Counted from the first letter of the stretch, positions 18,064 through 27,613 are shown. The stretch: 64,000 bases of DNA from Clostridiaceae bacterium AM27-36LB (GCA_003480725.1 QUJQ01000006.1:62001-126000), one strand, 5' to 3'. Notes: generated from the sequence alone by a model not told the origin. A program made the numbers and translations.

Positions 18064-20646
18064 TTATTTTGTTCGGATGGTAAGACCATCGCCATCTCTG
18101 TCAACGACCATCACACTGCCTGCGTGAACATCACCGCCAAGAATATATCTTGCCACCATAGTCTCTACATTCTTCTGAAGGTATCTCTTCAGAGGTCTTG
18201 CACCATAGACCGGATCATATCCATTTTCTACAATGTATGCCTTGGCTGCATCGGTCAGTTCAATGGACAGTTCCTTATCTTCCAGACGTTTGTTCACATC
18301 TGCCATCATCAGATCCACAATGTGTCCGATGTTATCTTTGGTCAGCGGCTTAAAGAGAATAATTTCATCCAGACGGTTCAGAAACTCCGGTCTGAAGTGG
18401 GCTCTCAAGTCACCCATTACCTGTTTCTCACACTCCGGACGGATATCGCCTTTCTCGTCAATGCCTTCCAGCAGATAACTGGAACCAATGTTGGAGGTCA
18501 TGATCAGAATCGTGTTCTTAAAGTCCACGGTTCTTCCCTGGGAATCGGTAATACGACCATCATCCAATACCTGCAGCAGTACATTGAATACATCCGGATG
18601 GGCTTTTTCCACCTCATCAAAAAGGACAACGGAGTATGGACGTCTTCTGACTGCCTCTGTCAGCTGTCCGCCTTCTTCATAGCCTACATATCCTGGAGGC
18701 GCTCCGATCAGACGGGATACGGAGTATTTCTCCATATACTCACTCATGTCAATACGCACCATATTCTGTTCATCATCAAACAGACTGGCAGCCAGTGCTT
18801 TTGCAAGCTCCGTCTTACCTACACCAGTTGGTCCAAGGAACAGGAATGATCCTATCGGTTTCGTCGGATCTTTGATACCTGCTTTGGAACGAATGATCGC
18901 ATCTGTAACTTTCTGTACACCTTCATCCTGTCCGATGACTCTCTTATGGAGTTCTTCATCCAGATGCAGGGTCTTATTTCTCTCACTCTCAGTCAGCTTT
19001 GCCACCGGAATGCCGGTCCAACGGGAAATGATTCTGGCAATCTCTTCGTCTGTCACGCTCTCGTGGACCAGAGACAGGTCCTTATTCTTAACCTTCTCCT
19101 CTTCTTCCTCCAACTGCTTCTGCAGCTGTGGCAGACGTCCATACTGAAGCTGTGCAGCCTTTTCCAGATCATATCCCTGCTGGGCTGCCTGAATCTGGCG
19201 GTTCACATCCTCGATCTCTTCCCGGATCTTGGACAGATTCTCCACGGATTTCTTCTCATCATCCCACTGTGCTTTCTTATTATTAAATTCATCTCTTAAG
19301 TCAGCCAGTTCCTTCTGCAACGTCTGCAGTCTGTCCTGACTGAGTCTGTCAGTCTCCTTTTTCAGAGCGGCTTCCTCAATCTCCATCTGAAGAACTTTTC
19401 TACGAAGCTCATCCAGCTCCGTCGGCATGGAATCCAGCTCGGTCTTGATCAGTGCGCAAGCCTCATCCACCAGGTCAATAGCTTTATCCGGCAGAAAACG
19501 CTCGGAAATATAACGATGAGACAGGGTTGCTGCTGCCACCAGTGCAGAGTCTGTGATCTTCACTCCGTGGAACACTTCGTAACGGTCTTTCAGGCCACGC
19601 AGAATGGAAATGGTATCCTCCACGGTCGGCTCATCCACCAATACCTGCTGGAAACGACGCTCCAGTGCCGCATCCTTTTCGATGTACTGACGATACTCAT
19701 CCAGTGTGGTAGCACCGATACAATGCAGTTCGCCCCTTGCCAGCAGCGGCTTCAGCATATTGCCTGCATCCATGGCGCCATCTGTCTTTCCGGCGCCAAC
19801 GATCAGATGAAGCTCATCGATAAACAGAATAATCTGTCCCTCACTCTTTCTGACCTCTTCCAGAACTGCTTTCAGACGCTCTTCAAATTCACCTCTGTAT
19901 TTGGCTCCTGCCACCAGAGCACCCATATCCAGTGAGAAAATCTTCTTATTCTTCAATCCTTCCGGTACATCACCACGGACGATACGCTGTGCCAGACCTT
20001 CTACAACGGCTGTCTTACCAACACCAGGTTCACCGATCAGCACCGGATTGTTTTTGGTCTTACGGGACAGAATACGGATCACATTCCGGATCTCCGCATC
20101 ACGCCCGATCACCGGATCAAGCTTCTGCTCTCTGGCACGCTCTACCAGCTCCGTACCATATTTATTCAAAGTATCATAAGTTGCTTCTGGATTGTCACTG
20201 GTCACACGCTGATTACCGCGGACACTGGACAGTGCTTTCAGAAAACGATCTTTGGTAATACCGTTTTCCCGGAACAGATCCTTCATGGAAGGACTCGGAT
20301 TGTCCAGCAATGACAGAAACAGATGCTCCACGGACACGTACTCATCACCCATCCGCTTTGCTTCATCTTCTGCACTGATCAAAGCTTTATTCAAGTACTG
20401 ACCCACGTAAGGCTGACCACCGGATACTTTCACTCTCCGGTTCAGTGCCTGTTCCACCTGCTCCTTAAACAACGTAGAATCTATATCCATCTTGGAGATC
20501 AGTCTGGAGATCAGACTCTCCTCCTGAGTCAGAAGACAATACAGCAGATGCTCCTGCTCAATCTCCTGATTGCCATATTCCATGGCAGTCTTTTCCAGGT
20601 TATTGACTGCTTCCACAGATTTCTGTGTAAATTTCTGAATGTTCAT
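18064..20646 (-). CDS. clpB: ATP-dependent chaperone ClpB
   Basis: An 860-residue disaggregase. It has an N-domain (1-145), AAA-1 with GEPGVGKT near residue 205, a coiled-coil middle domain (about 400-530, rich in Glu/Lys/Leu), and AAA-2 with GPTGVGKT near residue 605. It lacks the IGF/LGF loop of ClpA/ClpX, as expected for a chaperone that does not feed ClpP. It works with DnaK on aggregated proteins. A CIRCE-type operator sits on its promoter, so heat induction through HrcA is likely. Ribosome site GAGGAGGCGAGCAT. Confidence 0.97.
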   Translation of the reverse strand: MNIQKFTQKSVEAVNNLEKTAMEYGNQEIEQEHLLYCLLTQEESLISRLISKMDIDSTLFKEQVEQALNRRVKVSGGQPYVGQYLNKALISAEDEAKRMGDEYVSVEHLFLSLLDNPSPSMKDLFRENGITKDRFLKALSSVRGNQRVTSDNPEATYDTLNKYGTELVERAREQKLDPVIGRDAEIRNVIRILSRKTKNNPVLIGEPGVGKTAVVEGLAQRIVRGDVPEGLKNKKIFSLDMGALVAGAKYRGEFEERLKAVLEEVRKSEGQIILFIDELHLIVGAGKTDGAMDAGNMLKPLLARGELHCIGATTLDEYRQYIEKDAALERRFQQVLVDEPTVEDTISILRGLKDRYEVFHGVKITDSALVAAATLSHRYISERFLPDKAIDLVDEACALIKTELDSMPTELDELRRKVLQMEIEEAALKKETDRLSQDRLQTLQKELADLRDEFNNKKAQWDDEKKSVENLSKIREEIEDVNRQIQAAQQGYDLEKAAQLQYGRLPQLQKQLEEEEEKVKNKDLSLVHESVTDEEIARIISRWTGIPVAKLTESERNKTLHLDEELHKRVIGQDEGVQKVTDAIIRSKAGIKDPTKPIGSFLFLGPTGVGKTELAKALAASLFDDEQNMVRIDMSEYMEKYSVSRLIGAPPGYVGYEEGGQLTEAVRRRPYSVVLFDEVEKAHPDVFNVLLQVLDDGRITDSQGRTVDFKNTILIMTSNIGSSYLLEGIDEKGDIRPECEKQVMGDLRAHFRPEFLNRLDEIILFKPLTKDNIGHIVDLMMADVNKRLEDKELSIELTDAAKAYIVENGYDPVYGARPLKRYLQKNVETMVARYILGGDVHAGSVMVVDRDGDGLTIRTK

Positions 20647-20726
20647 ATGCTCGCCTCCTCGCCTCGCATATCTGATGCCAAATCATAAATCTGACATACT
20701 GATGTCTATTTCTTTGTTCTACGTGT

Positions 20727-20769
20727 ACTATAGCACCAGTTGTTAGCACTGTCAAGGTGTGAGTGCTAA
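20727..20769 (-). promoter_or_regulatory. clpB sigma-A promoter overlapped by a CIRCE operator
   Basis: TTGACA (20750-20755), 17 bases and TATAGT (20727-20732) on the minus strand. The CIRCE repeat TTAGCACTG-N9-GAGTGCTAA (20743-20769) differs from the consensus at one base and covers the -35 box and spacer. This is the known HrcA repressor site. Confidence 0.92.
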
Positions 20770-20802
20770 TTATTTTGTGAAATATTTGTGAAAGCTACGA
20801 GT

Positions 20803-20919
20803 CATGCACATTTACGTGAAAATCCCTCTTTCAAGTTTGCTTGATAAAGAGGGATTTTTCATGGAAATGTATAGGGCGACAGCCCGACAGTGAGGGAGTT
20901 CTTTCCCGAGCTGTGCATG
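20803..20919. repeat. Structured intergenic element with three internal hairpins
   Basis: CATGCACA (20803-20810) and TGTGCATG (20912-20919) are perfect complements enclosing three hairpins: AATCCCTCTTT/AAAGAGGGATT (20819-20860), GGGC-GACA-GCCC (20874-20885) and GGGA/TCCC (20894-20907). The layout recalls the elements at 9.9 and 59.0 kb but shares no clear sequence with them. The first hairpin with its flanking A/T runs would also work as a bidirectional terminator. Confidence 0.55.
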
Positions 20920-20946
20920 GCGTATATCGCAGCTTACAGGGATTTT

Positions 20947-21081
20947 TCACTTGCTTTCGCATTCGATTTTCTTGAATTCCTTATCTTCATCGTATCATAA
21001 AATGATACAACGCTGATAAAACTCCGGCAGAGATGCAGCAAACCTGCGGTTCAAGTCCTGTATTACTTTGTCTGTATCCAT
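20947..21081 (-). pseudogene. 5' remnant of a BREX pglZ-like gene
   Basis: Read from the ATG at 21081, the frame gives MDTDKVIQDLNRRFAASLPE, then FYQRCIIL, a TGA stop at 20995-20997, and continues in frame as YDEDKEFKKIECESK to a second stop at 20947. I recognise the pattern as the start of PglZ type A proteins of BREX phage-defence systems, where IIFWYDEDKEF is typical, so the stop is probably a TGG to TGA change. The rest of the gene is absent. Assignment is from memory of the family. Confidence 0.6.
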
Positions 21082-21087
21082 GCTGCA

Positions 21088-21333
21088 TTATCTCCCTTCC
21101 GTATTTTTTACATAAATAGTGCTTCGTGCCGCACCCTCTTTTCTCAAATAACCGTCCTTAACCATATTTAGCAAGACAGCCCTGGCTCTACGATGTTTTA
21201 CATCTAAAATCTCTACTGTTTCAGCAGTAGTAATAGATCCCTTTTCCAATACATATTTATAAATTTGTTGTTCCTGTTCACTATCCGGCATTTTTTCTGT
21301 CGTATCCGGCACTGTTTCTGTTTTATCCGGCAC
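21088..21333 (-). pseudogene. C-terminal winged-helix fragment of a larger regulator/ATPase
   Basis: About 81 residues. The second half is a winged helix (QQIYKYVLEKGSITTAETVE, then RRARAVLLNMVKDGYLRKEG) like the C-terminus of RecG-like/AlbA_2-domain ATP-binding regulators. The same frame stays protein-like for about 20 codons further upstream (DVQVDGTVDLNDVNNT) until a TAA, so this is likely a truncated remnant and not a complete gene; GTG at 21333 is the formal start. The pglZ-like remnant begins 6 bp after its stop, suggesting they were neighbours in one operon. Confidence 0.55.
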
Positions 21334-21458
21334 TTTAATGGTGTTATTGACGTCATTGAGGTCAACAGTGCCGTCAACCTGAACATCTTAATAAGACAAA
21401 CTGAAAGTACAAGGTTAAAAATCGGGTAGATGGGTATGTCGCATAATGCGAGCGGACG

Positions 21459-21494
21459 AAAAAAGCAGTCAATCATAAAATGAAAGACTGCTTT
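21459..21494 (-). terminator. Terminator hairpin
   Basis: AAAGCAGTC and GACTGCTTT pair around a 15-base AT-rich loop, followed in the minus direction by TTTTTCG. It closes the transcript of the MATE/hydrolase genes and the small ORFs at 21507-21631. Confidence 0.8.
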
Positions 21495-21506
21495 AAATCA
21501 TATCTC

Positions 21507-21631
21507 TTATTGCTTTGTGTGGAGATTTAACTGATTGTCTATGTCCTGTTCGGATACTTCTACTTCATATATCATAAGCCATAATCCTTGCGAATGTCAG
21601 CAAAGGCTTTCTTCGTCTTTTTGTCCGCCAT
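21507..21631 (-). other. Two tiny overlapping ORFs (19 and 22 codons), probable gene remnant
   Basis: From ATG at 21631, MADKKTKKAFADIRKDYGL ends at a TGA that overlaps the ATG of MIYEVEVSEQDIDNQLNLHT plus two residues and a stop at 21507. The first has a charged, helical look. The ATGA overlap and the closing terminator suggest a genuine but shrunken operon end. I do not recognise the family. Confidence 0.3.
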
Positions 21632-21649
21632 CATATAGTATGGTCCATT

Positions 21650-22171
21650 TTACCTCATCACTTTGATCTGGCATGCTTCCATGGCCTTCAGTGCATTTTC
21701 ATGGCTCTCCGGCGTCACACCTGCACAGCATGCTGCATCCACATAGATGGGCACTTCCGGAAGTGTTGCCTTGAGCAGCAATGCATTGGAGATCACACAG
21801 ATATCTGTGCAAAGTCCTGCCAGCGTAATACTGCCGATCTCCTCGTCTTCATGAAGAGCCAGCAGATCTGCAGCCAGATCCGTAGAACCAAAAGTCTCCT
21901 TATCGATGGGTTCTGTCTTTCTCAAAGCATCCAATTCTTTCCGGATCTGCCAGCCTTCCGTGCCACGGATGCAATGAGGCACCGGAAGATTCTTTCCTTC
22001 CTGTGTATCCAGATACCAGGTCTCATGAGTATCCCTTGTGAAGAAAACTTCGCCATCAAAATTCCGAATCTTATCCTCCACCTTGGGTACAATGGCAACT
22101 GCTTCTTTTGTTCCCAGTGCTCCATCAATAAAATCATTCTGCATGTCTACAATGATCAAAATCTGTTTCAT
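21650..22171 (-). CDS. Cysteine hydrolase of the isochorismatase/nicotinamidase family
   Basis: About 173 residues. The catalytic triad of this family is visible: Asp in VDMQNDF, Lys in IDKETFGS, and Cys in LCTDICVIS, with the AGLCTDICV motif near 130. It may hydrolyse nicotinamide or a related amide; the substrate is not fixed by the motifs. Start taken at MKQILIIVDMQ, which overlaps the MATE gene stop as ATGA, so the two are translationally coupled. Confidence 0.9.
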   Translation of the reverse strand: MKQILIIVDMQNDFIDGALGTKEAVAIVPKVEDKIRNFDGEVFFTRDTHETWYLDTQEGKNLPVPHCIRGTEGWQIRKELDALRKTEPIDKETFGSTDLAADLLALHEDEEIGSITLAGLCTDICVISNALLLKATLPEVPIYVDAACCAGVTPESHENALKAMEACQIKVMR

Positions 22172-23535
22172 AGCACTTTCTCCATTCTTTTCAATTCTGG
22201 CAGTACAGTGATCAGCATAGTTGCAAAACACAGCGTACCACCGATCACGTTAGATACAGGCTCCGCCAGGAATACTCCATCCGTTCCCATATGTAATGCA
22301 TAGGGCATAAGATAAGTAAGCGGCACCACAATAAATACTTTTCGAAGCATTGAGAAGAAGATCGCCTGCTTCTTTTTATTCAGAGACTTAAATACCGTCT
22401 GTCCCATATACTGCAGGTCCATAAAGATAAATGCAGCAAAATACTGGTTCAATGCAGGAACTGCATCTTTGGTCAGCTGCACATCTGAGCTGAAGATCCG
22501 GATCAAAGGTCTTGGTTCCAGAATAATGATGCTCCATATCACAGCAGAGTAAGCAAGAATCATCGCTCCCATCACCATTCCTGCCTTTCGTACACGTATC
22601 GGACGGCGCGCCCCATAATTATAACTTAGGATCGGTGATGATCCTTCACTCATGGCATGGATCGGTGTCTCCACCAGCTGCCGCACGCTGGATACAATGG
22701 TCATCACTGAGATGTAGATATCACCACCGGTGACTGACAGTACATTGTTGCAGCAGATTGTTACCAGGCTGTTGGTCAGCTGCATGATAAATCCTGCCAT
22801 ACCAAGGCTTATAATATTTTTTGCATAATCTATACAGGCAGCGATCTCATTCTTCTTCAGCAATCGTACTTTCAATTCTGATTTTTTCGTAAGAAAATAA
22901 AATACAAATATTGCCGACAGGCACTGAGACAGCACAGTTGCAATGGCAGCCCCGCGCACACCAAATTCCAATCCAAAGATAAATAATGGATCCAGCAGCA
23001 GATTGGCTCCTGCTCCCACCGCTACCGAACACATACCGATCAGCGAATATCCCTGCGCATTGATAAAAGGATTCATCCCCACTGCTACCATGGATGGTAA
23101 TGTTCCCAGCAGATAGATCATCATATACGGCAATGCATACACAAGTGAGTTATCAGAAGCTCCGAACAGGATCAGAATCGGTCTTGCAAATAAGAATCCA
23201 ATAACCATCAGAACTATGGCACTGGCACAGACCATGGTAAAAGAGGTATCCATGATCGCTACTGCTTTCCTCTCGTCCTTCTGTCCTCTCTGGATTGCAA
23301 ACAGTGGCGCACCGCCATTTCCGAACAGATTCGCAAATGCAGTGATAATCACGATCAAAGGAAAACATAGTCCAACAGCTCCCAGTGCAGCAGTTCCCAC
23401 CTCTGGAATCCTTGCAATATAGATTCGATCCACAATATTATACAGAAGGTTCAGAATCTGAGCCACCAGCATCGGAAGAGCCGCTTCCAGAATATTCCCT
23501 GTCACCGTTCCATTTTCAAAATCAACCCGTTTCAT
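22168..23535 (-). CDS. MATE family efflux transporter
   Basis: About 455 residues, twelve predicted membrane helices in two similar halves, as in MATE cation/drug antiporters (NGGAPLFAIQRGQKD loop in the first half; GSSPILSYNYGARRP in the second). It probably exports drugs or metabolites in exchange for H+ or Na+. Start set at MKRVDFENGTV; a TTG four codons upstream is possible. Cotranscribed with the cysteine hydrolase. Confidence 0.93.
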   Translation of the reverse strand: MKRVDFENGTVTGNILEAALPMLVAQILNLLYNIVDRIYIARIPEVGTAALGAVGLCFPLIVIITAFANLFGNGGAPLFAIQRGQKDERKAVAIMDTSFTMVCASAIVLMVIGFLFARPILILFGASDNSLVYALPYMMIYLLGTLPSMVAVGMNPFINAQGYSLIGMCSVAVGAGANLLLDPLFIFGLEFGVRGAAIATVLSQCLSAIFVFYFLTKKSELKVRLLKKNEIAACIDYAKNIISLGMAGFIMQLTNSLVTICCNNVLSVTGGDIYISVMTIVSSVRQLVETPIHAMSEGSSPILSYNYGARRPIRVRKAGMVMGAMILAYSAVIWSIIILEPRPLIRIFSSDVQLTKDAVPALNQYFAAFIFMDLQYMGQTVFKSLNKKKQAIFFSMLRKVFIVVPLTYLMPYALHMGTDGVFLAEPVSNVIGGTLCFATMLITVLPELKRMEKVL

Positions 23536-23619
23536 TTTAATCCACAATCCCTTGTTATCGTCCTGCCTTTTATTATATTTCTTTTTTCACATATTTCAAG
23601 ATAGAGGCATATTCTTTTG

Positions 23620-23648
23620 TTGTTATTGTATATATTTCATGATATAAT
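23620..23648 (+). promoter_or_regulatory. Sigma-A promoter of the cytidylate-kinase-like gene
   Basis: TTGTTA, 17 bases, TATAAT, placed 45 bases before the ATG. The ribosome site GAAGGGTGG follows. Confidence 0.75.
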
Positions 23649-23693
23649 ATATGCAAAATTAAAGCATTTTCACAATAGAAGGGTGGTATAATT

Positions 23694-24320
23694 ATGGCTG
23701 AAAGATATGTGATTACCCTGGGACGTGAATGCGGCGCCGGTGCAACTTATATCGCGCAGCATCTGTCCAAAGAACTTGGCATTCCTTATTATGATAAGGA
23801 TATTTTCCGTATGGTATCTGATAAAAGTGGTGTTCTGGAAGAATTTTTCCATGTGAATAGTGAACGTCCGGGAAACAATCTTTTATACAAACTGGTAAAG
23901 GATCTGAAACCGGCAGATCAGAAGCCTTCTCTTGGAAAGGATATCGTCTCTCCTGACAACCTGTTCCGTTTCCAGTCTGAACTGATCCGTGAACTGGCAG
24001 ACAATGAATCCTGTATCATTATCGGCCGCTGTGCAGATTATGTCCTGAAAGATCATGACAACTGCGTGCATGTCTTTGTATGTGGCGATATGGACAGCAA
24101 AGTACAGCGTATGATGCATTCTTATTCTCTGGAGGAATCTGCTGCTGTTGAACGGATCAAAGAGACTGACAAGCAGCGTAAGAAATATTACAGCTACTAT
24201 ACCGGAGGTGACTGGGAGGCTGCATCCAACTATGATCTGTGCCTGAACACCGGTGACATGAGTATTGAAGAAGCAGCAGAGCAGATCCTCTTCTATCTGA
24301 AACAGAAAAAATATATTTAG
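23694..24320 (+). CDS. Cytidylate kinase-like family protein
   Basis: A 208-residue member of the Cytidylate_kin2 group. The N-terminal loop is TLGRECGAGATYIAQHLS, a divergent P-loop, followed by PYYDKDIF and CIIIGRCADY near 100. These proteins resemble CMP kinase but their real substrate is generally unknown. The gene stands alone with its own promoter and terminator. Confidence 0.88.
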   Translation: MAERYVITLGRECGAGATYIAQHLSKELGIPYYDKDIFRMVSDKSGVLEEFFHVNSERPGNNLLYKLVKDLKPADQKPSLGKDIVSPDNLFRFQSELIRELADNESCIIIGRCADYVLKDHDNCVHVFVCGDMDSKVQRMMHSYSLEESAAVERIKETDKQRKKYYSYYTGGDWEAASNYDLCLNTGDMSIEEAAEQILFYLKQKKYI

Positions 24321-24331
24321 TATAATCTCGC

Positions 24332-24369
24332 AAAGAAACAGGAGGCAGCAAGTGCCTCCTGTTTCTTTT
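24332..24369. terminator. Bidirectional terminator
   Basis: AAAGAAACAGGAGGCA and TGCCTCCTGTTTCTTT form a perfect 16-bp stem around GCAAG, between the plus-strand kinase-like gene and the minus-strand pilus operon, serving both. Confidence 0.92.
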
Positions 24370-24375
24370 ATGCTT

Positions 24376-25101
24376 TTATTCTCTTAACTTTTTCATTCTA
24401 CCTGCCAGCCAGATGATCAACAACGATGCAGATACGATCATGATCGCATAACCTGCAAGGGGGCTGTTATCACCGGTTCTTGGACCGTTGATCCCGGTCG
24501 TTGTATCTGCCTCTGGCAATGAGGCCGGTACATTGTCAGGATGATCACTCGAGGGATGTTTCTTATGACCAGAAGGTTTCTCTGGTTTTGGCGGCCGCTC
24601 AGATGCCTTCGGCTCTGCACTTACTTCCCATACCAGATGATTGCCTTCTCCAGTTCCTTCTACGGAATAAGGAATCTGTACCAGAAGCGGTTCCACTATT
24701 CCATATCCGTTTGATTCATCAGCGGCGATATAATAGATACCATCAGCCACTCCAGAAAGCACTGCTTTTCCGCTGGCATCTGTCGCAGCAGAAGCCTGTG
24801 CAGACCCGGTCAGTGCAGCTTTGATCTTCTTCACCGCCTGTTCGGTCTCATCCGCAGTTACGGGATATTCTGTGATTCCATACACAGGATCTATCACTGG
24901 CTCTCCAGAATCCAGCACAGTTCCTACCCGATACAGCTTAAATGTCACACCTGTTTTGTTTGAATGTGCAGTATTCAAATCTTTTAACTGTATTTCTATT
25001 TTTCCGGAAGGAGCTGCACAGACAGTTGTCGCGCCAAAGCATGTACTGAACAGCACTGTACAGATCAGCATGCTCAACAGCGTATTCATCATTCTCTTCA
25101 T
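24376..25101 (-). CDS. Minor (probably basal) pilin with GPRTGD sorting signal
   Basis: A 241-residue surface protein: signal peptide (MKRMMNTLLSMLICTVLFST), one Cna-B-like domain (about 30-160, with FKLYRVG and GIYYIAADE), a Pro/Lys/His-rich linker (about 165-195), and a C-terminal sorting signal GPRTGD, hydrophobic helix and basic tail. The sorting motif differs from the LPSTG of the backbone pilin. Position after the sortase and small size suggest the pilus base anchor. It overlaps the sortase gene by ATGA. Confidence 0.85.
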   Translation of the reverse strand: MKRMMNTLLSMLICTVLFSTCFGATTVCAAPSGKIEIQLKDLNTAHSNKTGVTFKLYRVGTVLDSGEPVIDPVYGITEYPVTADETEQAVKKIKAALTGSAQASAATDASGKAVLSGVADGIYYIAADESNGYGIVEPLLVQIPYSVEGTGEGNHLVWEVSAEPKASERPPKPEKPSGHKKHPSSDHPDNVPASLPEADTTTGINGPRTGDNSPLAGYAIMIVSASLLIIWLAGRMKKLRE

Positions 25102-25976
25102 GCTTTACCTCCTCCTTTCTTTGATTTAAATAGTAACCGGTACAATCCGGTCAATACCAGCACAACGCCAATGCCAACAGCGGTCCATTCCACGCCAACA
25201 ATAATTGCATGAAGGTATTCCTGATTCCAGGTACTTTCCTCCTGTCGACTGATCTGCTGTTCTTTTTCTGTTTCCACATACGGAACCCTGGTTCCCCGTA
25301 CCAGAAGCCGGTGAGAGTTAATTCCATATGGTGTACATGTAACCAGTGTCACATAATCTTTTCCATCTTCAATGAAAATATCACTGATATTATCTGGTTC
25401 TACCACTTTGATCTGATCCACTTCATATGCCAGCACTTCATCCAGCACATGAAGATAAAACTGATCATGTTCCTGAAGCTTGTCCAGATCCGTCAGAAGA
25501 CGGGCATTGGGAAGCCCCGTGTGTCCTGACAATACAGCATGCGTGTTCTCTCCACCCACAGGAAGCGAGGTGTTGCCCAGATGGCCAACTCCGGCCTGCA
25601 GCACACCATCACTGGTTCCATGGTAAACAGGCAAATATACTTTGATGGATGGAATCTCCAGATAGCCCATCAATCCATCCCCATCCGGATTCAGCATTTC
25701 CTCATATTCATCTGTAATATACTTTAACGCTTCCGGATCGAAGGGATCTGTCAGTACGACAGTCCCCTCTCTCAGTTTTTCATTATACTCCCTTGCTTCC
25801 TGCTTCAGGCGTTCACTGACTTCGTCCGGAACCTTTTCCTGTTCTTCTATGTATCCCTGCATAGCAGTACTTTGATTCTTCTCCAACAGATAATTGCTTA
25901 CTGCCGGATAAAGGGTGATACCCAATCCAAGCAGGAATCCAAGCCCCATCAGCGCGGGAAGTATCCATTTCCTCAT
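25098..25976 (-). CDS. Class C (pilin-polymerising) sortase
   Basis: A 292-residue membrane enzyme with helices at both ends. The catalytic residues are visible: His in SGHTGLP (about 151), Cys in TLVTCTPYG (about 214), and Arg in HRLLVRG (about 228). Before the catalytic barrel the lid-like segment TDPFDPEAL is present. C-terminal membrane helix and basic tail are typical of class C. It joins pilin subunits through the pilin-motif Lys and the LPXTG Thr. Three bases follow the backbone pilin stop. Confidence 0.94.
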   Translation of the reverse strand: MRKWILPALMGLGFLLGLGITLYPAVSNYLLEKNQSTAMQGYIEEQEKVPDEVSERLKQEAREYNEKLREGTVVLTDPFDPEALKYITDEYEEMLNPDGDGLMGYLEIPSIKVYLPVYHGTSDGVLQAGVGHLGNTSLPVGGENTHAVLSGHTGLPNARLLTDLDKLQEHDQFYLHVLDEVLAYEVDQIKVVEPDNISDIFIEDGKDYVTLVTCTPYGINSHRLLVRGTRVPYVETEKEQQISRQEESTWNQEYLHAIIVGVEWTAVGIGVVLVLTGLYRLLFKSKKGGGKA

Positions 25977-25979
25977 CGC

Positions 25980-27533
25980 TTATGCGTTCCGGCGTTTTCT
26001 CATGTAGGATACCATCAGAGCTGCCATAGCTGCCATCAGGCAGATACCTGCTGCAACCAGTGCTACCATACCCTGTCCACCAGTGGACGGAAGAGTGAAG
26101 CCTTTTTTATTTTCAACGCTTACAGTTACTGTATTCTGATTATCAATATCAATTTTACTTGTATTTGCGGTATATCCGTTCAATTCTCCATTTGCACCAT
26201 AGGTCGGAGAGATAACAATTTTAATAGTACTCTTTAATAAATTATATCCCGGTACGGTTGCAGTCTCGTCCAGATAATAGGTACCTGCTGCCAGACCAGA
26301 TACAGACAATGTATTACCATCAGCTAATTTCAGATCCATATCAGTTCCATTCGGATCAACAATGTAAGCACCTGCCGTACCTGCAGTTACTTCTTTTACT
26401 TTTACGTCTTTCAGCTTGAATGTTACTTTTTTAGCATCATTTGCATCTGCAAGTGCAGGAGCAAATGTTTTGTCAACTTTAATATTAAATGTATAGAAGG
26501 TTGGTTTTTCCGGTGCCGGTGTTTCTCCTGTGCTGCCGGTTCCTTCAGAACCCGGTTTGTTGCTGAACTCCAGTTTTGCAGTATTGGATACACCATCTTT
26601 TCCTGTGGTAATAGCATCCTTGGTAACAGTTGCAGAATAAGTAATCTTTAATGGAGTTCCAGCCGGATATGTATCTGGATTGCCTGTACCGCCTGCTTTT
26701 ACAAACAGGGTATCATTAAAGTTTACTTCAATCGTAGTCTTTCCAGTTGTAGAATCTGTATCATGCGTAAGGTTATAGTTACCTGCTACCATTAGTGTCG
26801 TAGGATCTCCCACATATACCTTCAGACTATTCTCATCAAATTTAAGTCCTTTACCCATGGTATCTGTCACTTTGTATACATATTTTGAGAATCCAGTGGT
26901 ATCTGGAACTTTCATGGTCAAAGTATAATCAATCTTGTCTCCAACTTTTACAGTTTTCTCTCCTGCTGTAGCTCCCTGTACTTCACCTTTCTTTTCAATG
27001 GTAACCGTTGAAGTCTTAACCTTCACTTCAACATTATAGTTCAGGTCAGTTCCATCAGCTTTTGTAGACGGAATAGATACCAGGAAATCTCCTGTTGCAG
27101 ATACACCATTCGGAGCTGATACTTTTACCAGATAGTAGCCAAGTGAAAGTTCATCAATCTTTTGGGATGTAACCGCACTTGCTATTTTACCCGTGGTTTT
27201 TGTTGCCGTCTTTCCTTCTGCGGCTTTTACCAGTTCCTTCAAAGTAGCCTCTACTGCCGTCTGATCAGTCAGATCTTTTCCTTTTAACGCTGTACTGAAA
27301 TCTGTTGTTGCTGTATATGACATAATTCCATCAGTACCGACTGTAATATCAGCCACTCTGTAAAGATCAAATGTATAATCTTTCAAATCTCCGGAAGATG
27401 CTGTCACAGTCAGACTTCCTGTTTTCGTCGATTCTGCCGGCTTCGCCATTACAGTTGTAGCCAGCATGCTCACTATGAGACATGCACTTGCCAACACGGC
27501 AGCGATTCTTTTTACTGCATTTCTTTTTCTCAT
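25980..27533 (-). CDS. Backbone (major) pilin, LPSTG-anchored
   Basis: A 517-residue SpaA/FimA-type pilin. Signal peptide (1-30), an N-terminal domain ending in the pilin-like segment YNVEVKVK (about 180), an isopeptide D2-like domain (about 185-325; KYVYKVTDTM), a Pro/Gly/Glu linker, then a Cna-B domain with E-box YYLDETATVPGYNLL (about 430), and LPSTGG, membrane helix and KRRN tail. The Lys after the NVEV segment is the likely polymerisation site. Downstream of the tip gene, upstream of the sortase. Confidence 0.93.
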   Translation of the reverse strand: MRKRNAVKRIAAVLASACLIVSMLATTVMAKPAESTKTGSLTVTASSGDLKDYTFDLYRVADITVGTDGIMSYTATTDFSTALKGKDLTDQTAVEATLKELVKAAEGKTATKTTGKIASAVTSQKIDELSLGYYLVKVSAPNGVSATGDFLVSIPSTKADGTDLNYNVEVKVKTSTVTIEKKGEVQGATAGEKTVKVGDKIDYTLTMKVPDTTGFSKYVYKVTDTMGKGLKFDENSLKVYVGDPTTLMVAGNYNLTHDTDSTTGKTTIEVNFNDTLFVKAGGTGNPDTYPAGTPLKITYSATVTKDAITTGKDGVSNTAKLEFSNKPGSEGTGSTGETPAPEKPTFYTFNIKVDKTFAPALADANDAKKVTFKLKDVKVKEVTAGTAGAYIVDPNGTDMDLKLADGNTLSVSGLAAGTYYLDETATVPGYNLLKSTIKIVISPTYGANGELNGYTANTSKIDIDNQNTVTVSVENKKGFTLPSTGGQGMVALVAAGICLMAAMAALMVSYMRKRRNA

Positions 27534-27613
27534 GTTTTCCTCTCCTTTTCTTATGTGGATAAAATGATTTGTAAATACTTATATAAATGGATCACTCCAA
27601 GTATTTCTTATGG

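Noticed and set aside
18031..18849. 272-codon plus-strand frame opposite the clpB 3' end
   Set aside because: Overlaps the clpB terminator and conserved AAA-2 domain; mirror frame.
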